From Tetramitus jugosus (Eukaryota; Heterolobosea; Eutetramitea; Acrasida; Vahlkampfiidae), in assembly GCA_937625935.1 (NCBI GenBank), contig OW569383.1, forward strand, positions 124,001-188,000: a stretch of 64,000 nucleotides of DNA, given 5' to 3'. Position 1 is the first letter of the stretch; every line of letters starts with the position of its first letter. A model generated the notes under the pieces. It was not told where the DNA came from, ran no database searches, and saw only the letters and a list, made by a program, of their open reading frames with translations. A program made the translations under genes and the position numbers. Positions 20,975 to 30,477 of this stretch are shown in pieces.

Positions 20975-22423
20975 TTATACAAATAAATCTGCACAATGCA
21001 CACATTCATCATGAGCTTTTCCCGCCAGTGTTGGGAAAGAGATGGACCGGTCCACAGTCTTGTTCTGTCGCTTACGCAAGAGTGCAATGCTTCGAGCCAC
21101 AGTAGAACGAACATTGCCAACAAAGTACTGTGCAGACACTGCAGCTGCCATCTCCAATGCAAGCACTGCATTCACGTCTCGTTTCATCCTCTCTGGAACA
21201 GACTTGCTCTGTTCAATCAAATCGCTACATAGGTACCAATGAGGGTGCTTGTCAATAATTGCAATCGTAGGATCAGTTTGTCTCTGGTGTTCCGGAATGG
21301 GATTCGTCATGATAATCACATGTTTCGCACCAGTAGTGCTCTGAAGCCGTAGAATATGAGGTTCCACCCGACGCATGTCAAAGTAGCAATCATCGGTCGA
21401 TGCAGCACAAAAGTCTCCCAATCTCAAATGAACCATGATGCTTGACTCTCTCATGTCACTAATACTGTCGTTTGGCAGTGAGCGGAACGTTGAGTACATC
21501 ATTTCGTAGAGAGACGGCTGTATATCAGGCACATTCTCCACTCCCAATGACTTTAGTGCCAACCGATGCAGAACCACCACTCGTTGAGTCTGATGATTGT
21601 TGTTGTTGTTGTTGTTGTTGTCTCCTTGTTGAAAATGGTTGTTGATACATGTGATAAAGTGGTTCAGCTTCTGTTCTGGGCCAATGTCCGTTCTCATTCT
21701 GCAGTGACCCACTCTGAATGGAGGAGTGACAACATCAGCAGAAGCAGCAGAAGCAGCAGCAGCAGATGATGATGATGATGATGATGCTCTCTGTTTGCTG
21801 CTCAATTGACTCAACAGAGATGGAGTTGCCATTTCAATATTCAATCGGGCAAAGTTACGAGTGACAACTGTAGTCGCTGTTCCATTGTTGAAGTGAACAG
21901 TCGTGTGGAAGGATTGATTGGGAATGTGAAACAAGTCCGAGAAGGGAACAACACTGTGGTCAATCTTCTCTCGGAATTGAACATTTCCTTGATTGTCAAC
22001 AGAGAATGCTCTCGAAGTGGAGTGGGCATTCTGTATGTTTGGGTGCACGAGCAGTGTCAGATCAGTGTTGTTCATTCGAGCCAAAATGTATGCTGCATCG
22101 GCCAACGCCCTGATATAATTGTTCAATCCTGACTCGTGCACCGCAATGACGTATTTCTTGCTGTTGCTGTTGTTGTTGTTGTCGTTCTCACTACTACTAC
22201 TACTACTTCTATGCCCATCATCATTATTTGTTTCTTGTTGTTGTTGTTGTTGTTGTTGCACTTTGACTTCTGACCTGATGGTCGCGGCGATTGTTGATTG
22301 AGGTGTATCTATCGACATATCTCTCTGGACATGTCTTGGCTGTCGAAACATGATTGTGAAGAAGAGCACTCCTTGGAGCACAATGAACATCGCAATGGCA
22401 AATTTGGCTCTTGGGCGGAGCAT
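20975..22423 (-). CDS. fucosyltransferase-like type II membrane protein
   Basis: 482 residues from ATG 22423. A short basic N-terminus precedes one membrane anchor (FAIAMFIVLQGVLFFTIMF, about 8-26), then a Gln/Asn/Ser stem, as in Golgi glycosyltransferases. The lumenal part opens with YVIAVHESGLNNYIRALADA, followed by HLRLGDFC at 332-339 and FVGNVRSTVARSIALLRKRQ near the end. The HxRxGD block and the final N/S-rich helix correspond in order to nucleotide-binding motifs of the fucosyltransferase superfamily (GT23, GT65, GT68). The donor would be GDP-fucose, but acceptor and linkage cannot be predicted. Long Asn, Ser and Ala runs interrupt the domain. A TTTGGCGCC element lies about 70 bases upstream. 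Confidence 0.5.
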   Translation of the reverse strand: MLRPRAKFAIAMFIVLQGVLFFTIMFRQPRHVQRDMSIDTPQSTIAATIRSEVKVQQQQQQQQETNNDDGHRSSSSSSENDNNNNSNSKKYVIAVHESGLNNYIRALADAAYILARMNNTDLTLLVHPNIQNAHSTSRAFSVDNQGNVQFREKIDHSVVPFSDLFHIPNQSFHTTVHFNNGTATTVVTRNFARLNIEMATPSLLSQLSSKQRASSSSSSSAAAASAASADVVTPPFRVGHCRMRTDIGPEQKLNHFITCINNHFQQGDNNNNNNNNHQTQRVVVLHRLALKSLGVENVPDIQPSLYEMMYSTFRSLPNDSISDMRESSIMVHLRLGDFCAASTDDCYFDMRRVEPHILRLQSTTGAKHVIIMTNPIPEHQRQTDPTIAIIDKHPHWYLCSDLIEQSKSVPERMKRDVNAVLALEMAAAVSAQYFVGNVRSTVARSIALLRKRQNKTVDRSISFPTLAGKAHDECVHCADLFV

Positions 22424-23049
22424 GATCGTTTCTTTGCTGTGACAGGTGTTGAAATATTATTCTGTGGATGTGATGTTCCATCAACATCAAAAGGCGCCAA
22501 ACAAAGAAAGTGCCGCAAACCACCTATATTTGCCACATACAACGAACCAACTCGGAACAAGGCCGAAGGCCGAGCAAAGATTTTCAGCAACAGGAGAACG
22601 ATCTCAAGAGGAAACTTGGAGTTTGATTTAAACAAGACTTTTGATTTATAATCGAATTAAAAATTACTTAAATTAAATATTTGGAGACGATGCATCTATT
22701 CTAAGATCTCCCTTATTTTAAATTATTCCTTAGTTTGATAACACCATTATTTTACAGACTTTATTTTGTGCTGTCTTTCCTCAATACTTTTTTGTTTACA
22801 CATTATGCATGATCTGTATTCCATCCAAGGGAAATATGCACAAATGTCCTTTGCCCAGTCAAAACAAAGCCGCTCTGAAAACCAACAATCTGTGGCTTGG
22901 GTTGTTATGCTAGTCCACTGTTGAATGTTCGATTTGAGATGGGACGAATTTAATTTGTATTTCTGTATTTGTCAGATTCGCGGACATTGGACTGGTTGAG
23001 TTGACTTCTCAAGAGCCCAACAGATCGTGAAACACACATCATAGCAACA
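22424..23049. promoter_or_regulatory. divergent promoter region, 626 bases, with E2F-like site
   Basis: It lies between the fucosyltransferase-like gene and the cyclase gene. AAGGCGCCAAAC at 22491-22502 contains TTTGGCGC on the minus strand (22494-22501), the E2F consensus core. A strongly AT-rich block spans about 22,640-22,760. No other feature was seen. Confidence 0.4.
22493..22501 (-). promoter_or_regulatory. E2F-like site TTTGGCGCC
   Basis: Matches the E2F core TTTSSCGC exactly on the minus strand, 70 bases upstream of the ATG at 22423. Binding is inferred from sequence alone. Confidence 0.35.
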
Positions 23050-25236
23050 ATGATCGAGGAAGGAAAAGACCCTCCTCGCACACATGGTTGTATTCTATCG
23101 TGCATCAGAAAACTATGGTCATTTTCGGTTGTGCTGTGTGCTGTCATGTTGCTAGCAGTTGCATGCACAGCTGCTAGTGTGTGGTCAGTCAACTACGCCT
23201 ATGAAGTGAAGGCAGTGAATGCACTTGCCAATTTGGAACGAAGTCACATTTTGTCATCGGCAGTCAACCAAGTGAATCAAACATTGAATAATTATGTTCA
23301 AGAGTTGCAACAGACCTTTGATGCGTTTCGATATCATGACTTGACAAACGCAGGTGTTTCAGAGACCAACCGCATAGAAGATGATCGAAAAACAATCTAT
23401 GCTACACTCGTGTCTCAGTTGCTCCATGGTTCATCGCCATTCTCTGCCATGCTCTATGGAACACTGGACAATCGTACGACGGGAGTGAGCCACGCAAACA
23501 ACAACACTTTTTTTTCCTTTACATCGAACGGCGACGGACTTCTCGAACAACGGACATTGTTCATTTCTAATTTTACAACGGATCCACCAGTTCTGAAAAT
23601 CATTACAAATTACCATGTGACACAGAGAGCTTTGTTCACAGGCGTGCAAGCGTCTCAGAAAACCACCTTCTCAACACCGTTTCTCAATCTAGGGGCACGA
23701 AATTACTATGGCTTCACCGTGGGCACGCCCTACTTTAACATGAGTACCGGAAAGTTCGCTGGTGTGATTAGTGGTTCTGTTGACTTGCAAGTGTTTGACC
23801 AATTGCTGACATCATTGAAAACAATGAAGAATGAACGAATCATTGTCCTTGATCGAACATCTGGTGACTTGTATGGTACATCGAATGGTCAAACGTACAA
23901 TTACGTGACTGTGAACGGAACAGTGACTCCTCAGTTGACAACTGCAAAAACCAATCCTGATCCTCTCGTGAGAGAATCGATTCAAATGATGAACAAACGA
24001 TTGCTCAATTTGAGCACGTTGAGCACAACATCCAAACTACAATTCTCGTACGGTCACGGAGCAAATGCCAAGATTGTTCAAGTGAGACGTCTCGTGAATC
24101 CCTATGGTATTGACTTGTTGCTGTTGGACGTTCAAGTGCAATCTGATTTACTGGGTTCAGTGTATATGGCCAACAAGGTGAATGCTGCCATATGTGCCAG
24201 TATTCTATTCATTACCGTTCTGTTGGCCCTACTGATTGGTTGTGCCCTTTCGATGCCTCTGCATCAAGTGAGTAAGGAAATGAACCATGTTTCCAACCTC
24301 AATTTCGATACCAAGAACCATATCCACAGTAGCGTCGGACTGTATGAAGTGAGCAAAATGACTCATGCACTTCAGCAAATGAAGTTTGGGATCAAAGGAT
24401 TTTCAAAGTACGTTCCCTCTGATATCGTACGGGTGGTTCTCAGTTCCCACAAGCAGGTGAATCTTGGAGTCGTACCCTGTTATATCACAGTGATGTTTGT
24501 CGATGTTCGCAACTTTACTAGTATTTGTGAATCGATACAAGCAGATGCTCTCGTGCAACTGATGAACCTATTTTTCACCATGATGAGTGAGATTATTTCA
24601 AAGCATGAGGGTGTAGTGGACAAGTACATTGGTGATGGGATCATGGCCCTGTTCAATGCACCTCTTCCGGTAGAGAATCATGAAGACAAAGCTGTTCGTT
24701 GTGCCATTGAAATGCAAAATCAGCTTGAAACTCGCAGAAACGAGTTTGAAGACAAGGGGTATCCATTGTTGCACATTCGAATAGGAGTGAACTCTGGTAT
24801 CTGTCTCGTTGGTAACATTGGTTGTTCCAATAGGATCAACTACACTGCAGTAGGTGATGGTGTCAATATAGCTTCGAGGTGCGAAAGTCTCAACAAAGAA
24901 TACAGTACGAGGATTATCATCACTGGCAGCACCTATTCTGCTTGTAAAGAAGATATTCTGTTCAAATGGCTCGATTTTGTGACTCTGAGAGGAAAATCGA
25001 AGCCTGTTCAAGTGTACGAAGTCGTTGGCTTCAGATCAGAATCTACAGAGGAACAACGGGAGATGTGTGAGCTGCATGACAAGTTGAAAAATGAATGGAT
25101 GAAGGGAGATGTGCGAAATTTCTTCTCCATGCTCAGCGATTGGCTCAAGTTGGACCCAAACAATACTGTGGCACAGGACATTCGGAAACGATACAAGGTT
25201 AATGGCGATGTCGTTGCAGCGAGTTACGGAGGATAA
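23050..25236 (+). CDS. receptor-type class III adenylate cyclase
   Basis: 728 residues. A membrane segment at about 24-46 is followed by an extracellular region of about 330 residues with many NxT/NxS sites. This region resembles a Cache-type sensor in position and size. A second membrane segment lies near 380-402 (NAAICASILFITVLLALLIG). A HAMP-like linker (MPLHQVSKEMNHVSNLNFDT) leads into a cyclase domain. Metal-binding aspartates are in MFVDVRNF (D485) and DKYIGDGIM (D529). The base-selecting positions appear to be K525 and T599 (YTAVGDGVN), a Lys/Thr pair that indicates ATP as substrate. The transition-state Asn/Arg are in VNIASR (N606, R610). All catalytic positions are intact, so it should make cAMP as a homodimer at a membrane. 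The ligand is unknown. Confidence 0.9.
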   Translation: MIEEGKDPPRTHGCILSCIRKLWSFSVVLCAVMLLAVACTAASVWSVNYAYEVKAVNALANLERSHILSSAVNQVNQTLNNYVQELQQTFDAFRYHDLTNAGVSETNRIEDDRKTIYATLVSQLLHGSSPFSAMLYGTLDNRTTGVSHANNNTFFSFTSNGDGLLEQRTLFISNFTTDPPVLKIITNYHVTQRALFTGVQASQKTTFSTPFLNLGARNYYGFTVGTPYFNMSTGKFAGVISGSVDLQVFDQLLTSLKTMKNERIIVLDRTSGDLYGTSNGQTYNYVTVNGTVTPQLTTAKTNPDPLVRESIQMMNKRLLNLSTLSTTSKLQFSYGHGANAKIVQVRRLVNPYGIDLLLLDVQVQSDLLGSVYMANKVNAAICASILFITVLLALLIGCALSMPLHQVSKEMNHVSNLNFDTKNHIHSSVGLYEVSKMTHALQQMKFGIKGFSKYVPSDIVRVVLSSHKQVNLGVVPCYITVMFVDVRNFTSICESIQADALVQLMNLFFTMMSEIISKHEGVVDKYIGDGIMALFNAPLPVENHEDKAVRCAIEMQNQLETRRNEFEDKGYPLLHIRIGVNSGICLVGNIGCSNRINYTAVGDGVNIASRCESLNKEYSTRIIITGSTYSACKEDILFKWLDFVTLRGKSKPVQVYEVVGFRSESTEEQREMCELHDKLKNEWMKGDVRNFFSMLSDWLKLDPNNTVAQDIRKRYKVNGDVVAASYGG

Positions 25237-25417
25237 TTCGCGCATCTCCACCTAGGTTAGTTAGGATACGATTCAAATTTAATGGCGGACGGATGGGGGT
25301 TACCGTAAAAGAATCCGGAGAAATTACCTGGAGAAAAAAAACTGATACAACGAAAATTTCGCTAAAAATGACAAGGATCAAGAAGAGCCAATTTATCGAA
25401 GAGAAGTATGAAGAAAT

Positions 25418-27292
25418 ATGAAGAAAATTTTGTTATTCTTTTCAATCTTGTTCACAATAGGTGTGCTGCACGCGATCACTCGTATCCCAGCAACATCCAT
25501 ACCCAGCAGCAGCAGCACACTTGACTGTCAACAAGCTTACAAGACACAATTCCATGAAGCTTATCGATGTTTGCATTCGTTTTGGTACTCGAGAGCGATT
25601 GACCTTTTTCTGTACATTATTCAAAAATCTCCTTCTTGTGCCATGGCGCATTGGGGAGTTGCCATGTGTCATTGGTATCCATTGTGGGTCGATCCAAGTC
25701 CAGAGCACATTTCTGCTGCGAATCAGTCCATGACCCTGGCCATTCAATATGCCAGAACGATAGAAGAATTGAACTTTATGCGGCCACTTGCACAATTCTA
25801 CCAATCGTTTTCTATTGAGAATCGCGTCTCCTCCATTGGTAGTTATCGGTCAATGATGAAAGAACTGTGGTGGTGGCAATCCAAATTATATGATGAAGAT
25901 GATAACGATGATGATGACAGTGCATACTTGACAGCACTGTACTCTTTGGCCAATTTGGCCATGATCAAAGCCATTACCAATACAAGTGAACAAGATTTGC
26001 TCAGGAATGAAACAGGTGTCATTCTCAAATCAGCTCTTGTGAGATTTGATGAGACGACTCATGTCGGTTTGTTGCACTACTTGATCCATGCCTACGACCA
26101 TCCTCACTATGCTCATTTGGCACTTTCTGAATCTCGATTGTACAGCACTATTGCACCAGATATCCCTCATGCATTGCACATGCCTTCACACACGTATCAA
26201 CACTTGGGATCGTGGAGACACTCGATTGAATCCAATGTTCGATCCATATCATCATCATCATCATATGAAGACTTCAACTATCCAGGTCAGTTGCATTCTC
26301 TCGGCTTCCTTGTCCATGCTTTGTTGCAGAGAGGTCAAGTGTCATTCGTGAAGGAGTACATTGACTATATACAACAAAGACCTATTCAGTTTGGACTGAT
26401 TGGTATATCTGAAGTGTTTGATTTGATTAGCATTCCCATGAAGTATGCGTTAGAGACACGTGACTGGAAATATGGCATCCGATTGAAGTTGATGCCAGAA
26501 TCACCCAATTGGGAGATACACTCTTGGATTCGCGTTTACCAATATTTTGCACAACTGGTGAGCTCCCTATTCTTGCAGGAGCAACTACCAAATGGGATTG
26601 AACAACGGCATGACCTGTTGTTAAAGGCATTTTCGAATGGAAAAGAAAGTATCGGCTGGCCATATGTACCTGCTGATATGAGAGTCGAGATTGACAAAAT
26701 GATAAATGTGTCTGGTGCCCTGGTACAGTTTGTCCAAGGAAACAAAGCTCGTGCACTCCAATTACTGAATGACAGTTTGAATCATTACATTCATTCATCC
26801 GAATTTATGATTGTGCCACTCTATGAAATTGTGGCCGACTTGTTGGTGACAAAGGAACATGCTCATCGAGAGGCTCGACGCATTTATCAACATCTTCTGA
26901 CCTTGTATCCCAACAGACTGAATAGCTTGTATGGAGTTGCCGTCACGAGTCGAGCATTGCATGACAAGACAACAGCTCATCAATTCTTTCGTCAGGTGGT
27001 TTCCTTATGCGATGCAAATGAGATGTATGTTTGTCCCACTGAAATGTGTCAATCCAATGGAACCCAATACAATTGCCAAGAGAGAAAAGAAATGATCGAT
27101 GCCCAACAATACATAACCAAACGACCATGGATAGCTATAGTTTCGGGCATTGTACTTGTCATCATTGCATGTCTGTCATGCCAACGACTCGCCTATGGTT
27201 GTCTCCTCCTCCGAACCAACAAGCAAAACAGAAGTGGTTACGAGAGGATTGGGGGAGGAGATTATGCAGGACAACAAATTTCCTTTCCATGA
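25418..27292 (+). CDS. secretory TPR-repeat protein of bacterial type
   Basis: 624 residues. A signal peptide (MKKILLFFSILFTIGVLHA) is followed by a lumenal or extracellular region and a C-terminal membrane segment (WIAIVSGIVLVIIACLSC) with a short basic tail. Helical repeats include CAMAHWGVAMCHWYPLW, HVGLLHYLIHAYDHPHYAHL and HALHMPSHTYQHLGSWRHSI. The HYxIHAxDxP and HxxHMPSHxY blocks are the signature of a TPR protein family common in bacteria and not known to me as a typical eukaryotic family. Function is unknown; the many conserved His and Asp residues suggest metal binding or catalysis, which is inference. Low-complexity runs are few compared with neighbouring genes. Confidence 0.7.
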   Translation: MKKILLFFSILFTIGVLHAITRIPATSIPSSSSTLDCQQAYKTQFHEAYRCLHSFWYSRAIDLFLYIIQKSPSCAMAHWGVAMCHWYPLWVDPSPEHISAANQSMTLAIQYARTIEELNFMRPLAQFYQSFSIENRVSSIGSYRSMMKELWWWQSKLYDEDDNDDDDSAYLTALYSLANLAMIKAITNTSEQDLLRNETGVILKSALVRFDETTHVGLLHYLIHAYDHPHYAHLALSESRLYSTIAPDIPHALHMPSHTYQHLGSWRHSIESNVRSISSSSSYEDFNYPGQLHSLGFLVHALLQRGQVSFVKEYIDYIQQRPIQFGLIGISEVFDLISIPMKYALETRDWKYGIRLKLMPESPNWEIHSWIRVYQYFAQLVSSLFLQEQLPNGIEQRHDLLLKAFSNGKESIGWPYVPADMRVEIDKMINVSGALVQFVQGNKARALQLLNDSLNHYIHSSEFMIVPLYEIVADLLVTKEHAHREARRIYQHLLTLYPNRLNSLYGVAVTSRALHDKTTAHQFFRQVVSLCDANEMYVCPTEMCQSNGTQYNCQERKEMIDAQQYITKRPWIAIVSGIVLVIIACLSCQRLAYGCLLLRTNKQNRSGYERIGGGDYAGQQISFP

Positions 27293-27417
27293 ATTTGCTG
27301 GTAACTGGTGTGAACTCGGTCTGAACTCGTTTGTGGAAGTCCAAAGATTCCTGAAAAACCAAAGAAACACATAAAACATAGAAAAAAAAACACCAACACC
27401 AAAAACATTCACGAATA

Positions 27418-28836
27418 ATGATGATGGATCCTTCTATTGACAACAAGGAACAGAATAGAAGACAACAAAATGAACCAGAAGAAGAAGAAGATGAACAAGT
27501 GGTACGAGTAGACTCATCATCAACAACAACAACAACAACAACAGTCATTGATCAATTGACTTCTCATCTCGCATCCACTCACATCAACAACAATCACAAT
27601 GTGAGTAGTCATAGTCATAGTAGTAGTAGTAGTGAACAATCAAATAATGATGATGATGAAGATGATGAAGAAGACAATATTGACAATTTCAAGCGCCGTA
27701 TTCAACGATTTGCCCAACGCATTCTCAATGGTCAAATCAAACGAATGCTATTGATTACGGGTGCTGGATTGAGCACTGCTGCAGGCATACCTGATTTCCG
27801 CACACCTGGCACCGGTCTCTACTACAATCTACAAAAGTATAATTTGCCTAATCCGACCAGTATTTTCGAATTGAGTTACTTTATGAAGAATCCAGAACCA
27901 TTCTTCTTGTTGAGTCAAGACTTTTTGGATATTGAGAATAGGTATGAGCCAACTGATGCTCACTACTTTATTCGACTGTTGCACGACAAGGGTCTCCTAT
28001 TGAGAAACTATACACAGAATATTGATGGATTGGAATTTTTGACCCGCACAAGCATAGAAGCACAACAGGAAGAGACTTCTTCTACTGCTGCTGCTGCTTC
28101 TTCATCATCATCATCGTTTGATGATGTCATTCTCCAGTGTCATGGTTCTTATCGCACAGCTCACTGTGTCCAATGCAATCACTTGTACACGAATCAACAA
28201 GTGAAACAAATGATGAACATGAACAACAACAATAGTAGTAGTAGTAGTCGTAGTAGTAGTAAGGAGAATGTTGTTGTTCCCTATTGTACACACTGCGACA
28301 AGAAGAACAATATCATTAAACCAGATATTGTCATGTTTGGTGAATCGTTACCAGACAAGTTTGAAAAATGTTTGAAGAGCGATGTAGAGGAAGCAGATTG
28401 TGTGCTGATCATGGGAACGAGTCTCACAGTGTATCCTGTGGCTGGCATTCCAGAACTCATCATCAACAAGCACAAGAAGAAGAAGAAGCACTCTGGTCAG
28501 AATGATGTTGAAGAGAATGCAAGAGTCATGACACACATGTTGTTCAACAGAGAACGCGTCGGTCCATTTGATCCTCTCATGTCCACACTCTTGTACGATG
28601 GTTGTGGTGTGAGCAGAAGCAGCAGAAGAAGAATGAATCGTGCAAGAGACAGTGTTCAGCATGAATTCATGTTTGTGGGTGAACCGTATTCCATTGACGA
28701 TGCAGTCAACATGCTAGTGGATGAACTTGGATGGAGAGAAGAATTCAATGCCCATCGACCACCTACTTCTTCGTCCATCAACAACAAGAAGAAGAACAAC
28801 ACTAAGAACAACTCCAAGAATCGCTGTACGATATAA
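27418..28836 (+). CDS. sirtuin (SIR2 family, SIRT1/2/3-like), NAD-dependent deacylase
   Basis: 472 residues. After an acidic, Ser-rich leader comes the NAD site (LLITGAGLSTAAGIPDFRTP), then LLRNYTQNIDGLE and the catalytic His in LQCHGSYR (H242). Zinc cysteines are C250, C253, C290 and C293, with a Ser/Asn loop between the pairs. KPDIVMFGESLPDKF and ADCVLIMGTSLTVYPVAGIP follow. The pattern matches class I sirtuins. An extra loop of about 20 basic residues sits before MLFNRERVGPF, which normally follows soon after the GTSL block. The C-terminus is a Lys/Asn tail that could be a nuclear localisation signal. All catalytic and zinc residues are present. The stop codon is only 35 bases from the end of the convergent VASt gene. 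Confidence 0.93.
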   Translation: MMMDPSIDNKEQNRRQQNEPEEEEDEQVVRVDSSSTTTTTTTVIDQLTSHLASTHINNNHNVSSHSHSSSSSEQSNNDDDEDDEEDNIDNFKRRIQRFAQRILNGQIKRMLLITGAGLSTAAGIPDFRTPGTGLYYNLQKYNLPNPTSIFELSYFMKNPEPFFLLSQDFLDIENRYEPTDAHYFIRLLHDKGLLLRNYTQNIDGLEFLTRTSIEAQQEETSSTAAAASSSSSSFDDVILQCHGSYRTAHCVQCNHLYTNQQVKQMMNMNNNNSSSSSRSSSKENVVVPYCTHCDKKNNIIKPDIVMFGESLPDKFEKCLKSDVEEADCVLIMGTSLTVYPVAGIPELIINKHKKKKKHSGQNDVEENARVMTHMLFNRERVGPFDPLMSTLLYDGCGVSRSSRRRMNRARDSVQHEFMFVGEPYSIDDAVNMLVDELGWREEFNAHRPPTSSSINNKKKNNTKNNSKNRCTI

Positions 28837-28871
28837 AACGATTCTAACGACATTGAATAAAATGTATTGAA

Positions 28872-30164
28872 TTATGAGGATGAAAACAAGCGTTTCCTAA
28901 TCTTGTTCACACCATTGCTCACAACAGCACCCGTATTCAGTTGTTGTTGTTGTTTGTTATGCTTCTTGTCTTTGGATGCTGTTGTTGTTGTTGTTGATGA
29001 TGAAACATCTGAGAATTGAGACTGTACTTGATGAAACAGGTGAATGACAAAGTGATAGACGACACAGAGATAGAACCACAGGAATGAAAAGAAGACTTGT
29101 ATGGCATTCATCATCACAATGAGAGAATCATCCAGGTCATTGTTATTTGTTGTTGCACTGTTATTCTTCTCATCCGTGTCCTTTTGTTTCTTTTTGGTCC
29201 AATTGGTGGATAGCAGGAATGGTTTCATCATTTTCATCACCAACGATTTCTTTTGCTTCTTCTTATCTGATTGATCATTGTGATTATTACTTGTTGTTGT
29301 ACTAGTAGTTGTTGTTGTTGTAGTTGTCGTACTAGTACTCTTTTTATCATTGATATTAGTAGTTGTAGTAGTAGTCGTACTAGCAGATGATTTAGGTATA
29401 GATGATGATGATGATGATGATAATTGTTGTTGAGCCAATTGTATCCATGTTTTTTGTTTCTTTTGAATGAATTGTTGAATGGTGGATTGGAACATGGGAA
29501 TCCAATTGGCAGTCGAATGATTCAATCGACCATGACTCTTCATATTCACAATCATTGTATTCTGATTATTGGTGAGTGTCCATTCCAATTGAACATCAAA
29601 GAATGTAACAAATGATAAATCATCATGACTACTAGCGGTACTGTTGCTGAATGTGATGGGACATTTGATTTGAATTGTTGTTGCATCTATTGTTGTTGTT
29701 GTTGTTGTTGTTGTTTGAAATTGCATATTGACATCAATAATCACCTCCTCTTTTTTATCATGACTTGATTTTGTTGTTGTATTGTTATTATTGTTGTTGT
29801 TGTTGGATGATGATGATGAAGATGATGAAAAGAGAGAGGAGAATAATTTAGGGATGGGTAGATTCACTAGTTGGAACGTGATGCGTCTCTCTTCTTCTAT
29901 TGTTGTTGTTGTTGTTGTTTTTGATGATGATTTTTTTGTCAACCATGGTTGAATTTGAATATTGCGAACGACATCCTGTTGCACTTTTTTTGTATCCGTA
30001 TTGGTTGATGATGATGATGTTGATGATGATGGAATGAGTTTGTGAATAAATGGTTTCATAATGTGTTCATCCTTGTGAAACAACAAGTGATAGAGTTCAT
30101 GAATGGATGGTACTTGTTTTGATGTGGGTACTTGAATGGATGAGTCTGATGATGATGGTGCCAT
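28872..30164 (-). CDS. VASt-domain membrane protein (Lam/GRAMD1-like), no GRAM domain
   Basis: 430 residues. The N-terminal part (SIHELYHLLFHKDEHIMKPF, VRNIQIQPWLTKK, RRITFQLVNLPIPKL, FFDVQLEWTLTNNQNTMIVN, STANWIPMFQSTIQQFIQKK) follows the pattern of VASt domains, which bind sterol in yeast Lam/Ltc and animal GRAMD1/Aster proteins. A hydrophobic segment lies at about 347-377 (AIQVFFSFLWFYLCVVYHFV), then a Gln/Lys tail, consistent with an ER anchor. The GRAM domain that normally precedes VASt is missing. Ser, Thr and Asn runs, including (GTT)n repeats, interrupt the fold. The assignment is by motif order; sterol transfer at membrane contacts is inferred from the family. Confidence 0.6.
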   Translation of the reverse strand: MAPSSSDSSIQVPTSKQVPSIHELYHLLFHKDEHIMKPFIHKLIPSSSTSSSSTNTDTKKVQQDVVRNIQIQPWLTKKSSSKTTTTTTIEEERRITFQLVNLPIPKLFSSLFSSSSSSSSNNNNNNNNTTTKSSHDKKEEVIIDVNMQFQTTTTTTTTIDATTIQIKCPITFSNSTASSHDDLSFVTFFDVQLEWTLTNNQNTMIVNMKSHGRLNHSTANWIPMFQSTIQQFIQKKQKTWIQLAQQQLSSSSSSSIPKSSASTTTTTTTNINDKKSTSTTTTTTTTTSTTTSNNHNDQSDKKKQKKSLVMKMMKPFLLSTNWTKKKQKDTDEKNNSATTNNNDLDDSLIVMMNAIQVFFSFLWFYLCVVYHFVIHLFHQVQSQFSDVSSSTTTTTASKDKKHNKQQQQLNTGAVVSNGVNKIRKRLFSSS

Positions 30165-30248
30165 GTTGTGTGTGCGTGTGTATGATGATTGAAGGTTCTT
30201 TTTTCTTGAATTAAGTTCTCTTCAAGCTGCTTTCTGCGGACTATTTTC

Positions 30249-30265
30249 CACGGTCCTGGACCGTG
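30249..30265. promoter_or_regulatory. 17-base GC-rich palindrome
   Basis: CACGGTCC T GGACCGTG is a perfect dyad around a single T, in an otherwise AT-rich promoter. It could bind a dimeric transcription factor or form a cruciform. Its partner is unknown. Confidence 0.5.
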
Positions 30266-30305
30266 AACCTAGTTCATTCGTTGAACCTATAATCCTCCGT
30301 CTTGG

Positions 30306-30317
30306 TTTCGCGCCAAA
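30306..30317. promoter_or_regulatory. E2F/DP consensus site TTTCGCGCCAAA
   Basis: All 12 positions match the E2F consensus TTTSGCGCSAAA. It lies about 160 bases upstream of the DNA-PKcs start and 140 bases upstream of the VASt gene. E2F/DP factors control S-phase and repair genes in most eukaryotes; use here is inferred. Confidence 0.55.
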
Positions 30318-30477
30318 AAGTGCTCACTTCCAGCCTGGTCTCGAATTTCACCACTCTTCTGTCAAGAAAGAAAAACAAGATCATCGCCACCACTGAGCAA
30401 TCATCATCATTATTTATTAGCCATTCAGTGGTGTGTTCTGAAACAAACCAATCAAACAACATAACTACAACAACAAC

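Larger units (their letters stand above)
30165..30477. promoter_or_regulatory. divergent promoter, VASt gene and DNA-PKcs
   Basis: 313 bases between two ATGs. It holds a 17-base palindrome at 30249-30265 and a perfect E2F consensus at 30306-30317, both described separately. The final 60 bases before the DNA-PKcs start are A/C-rich, like a leader. Confidence 0.5.
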
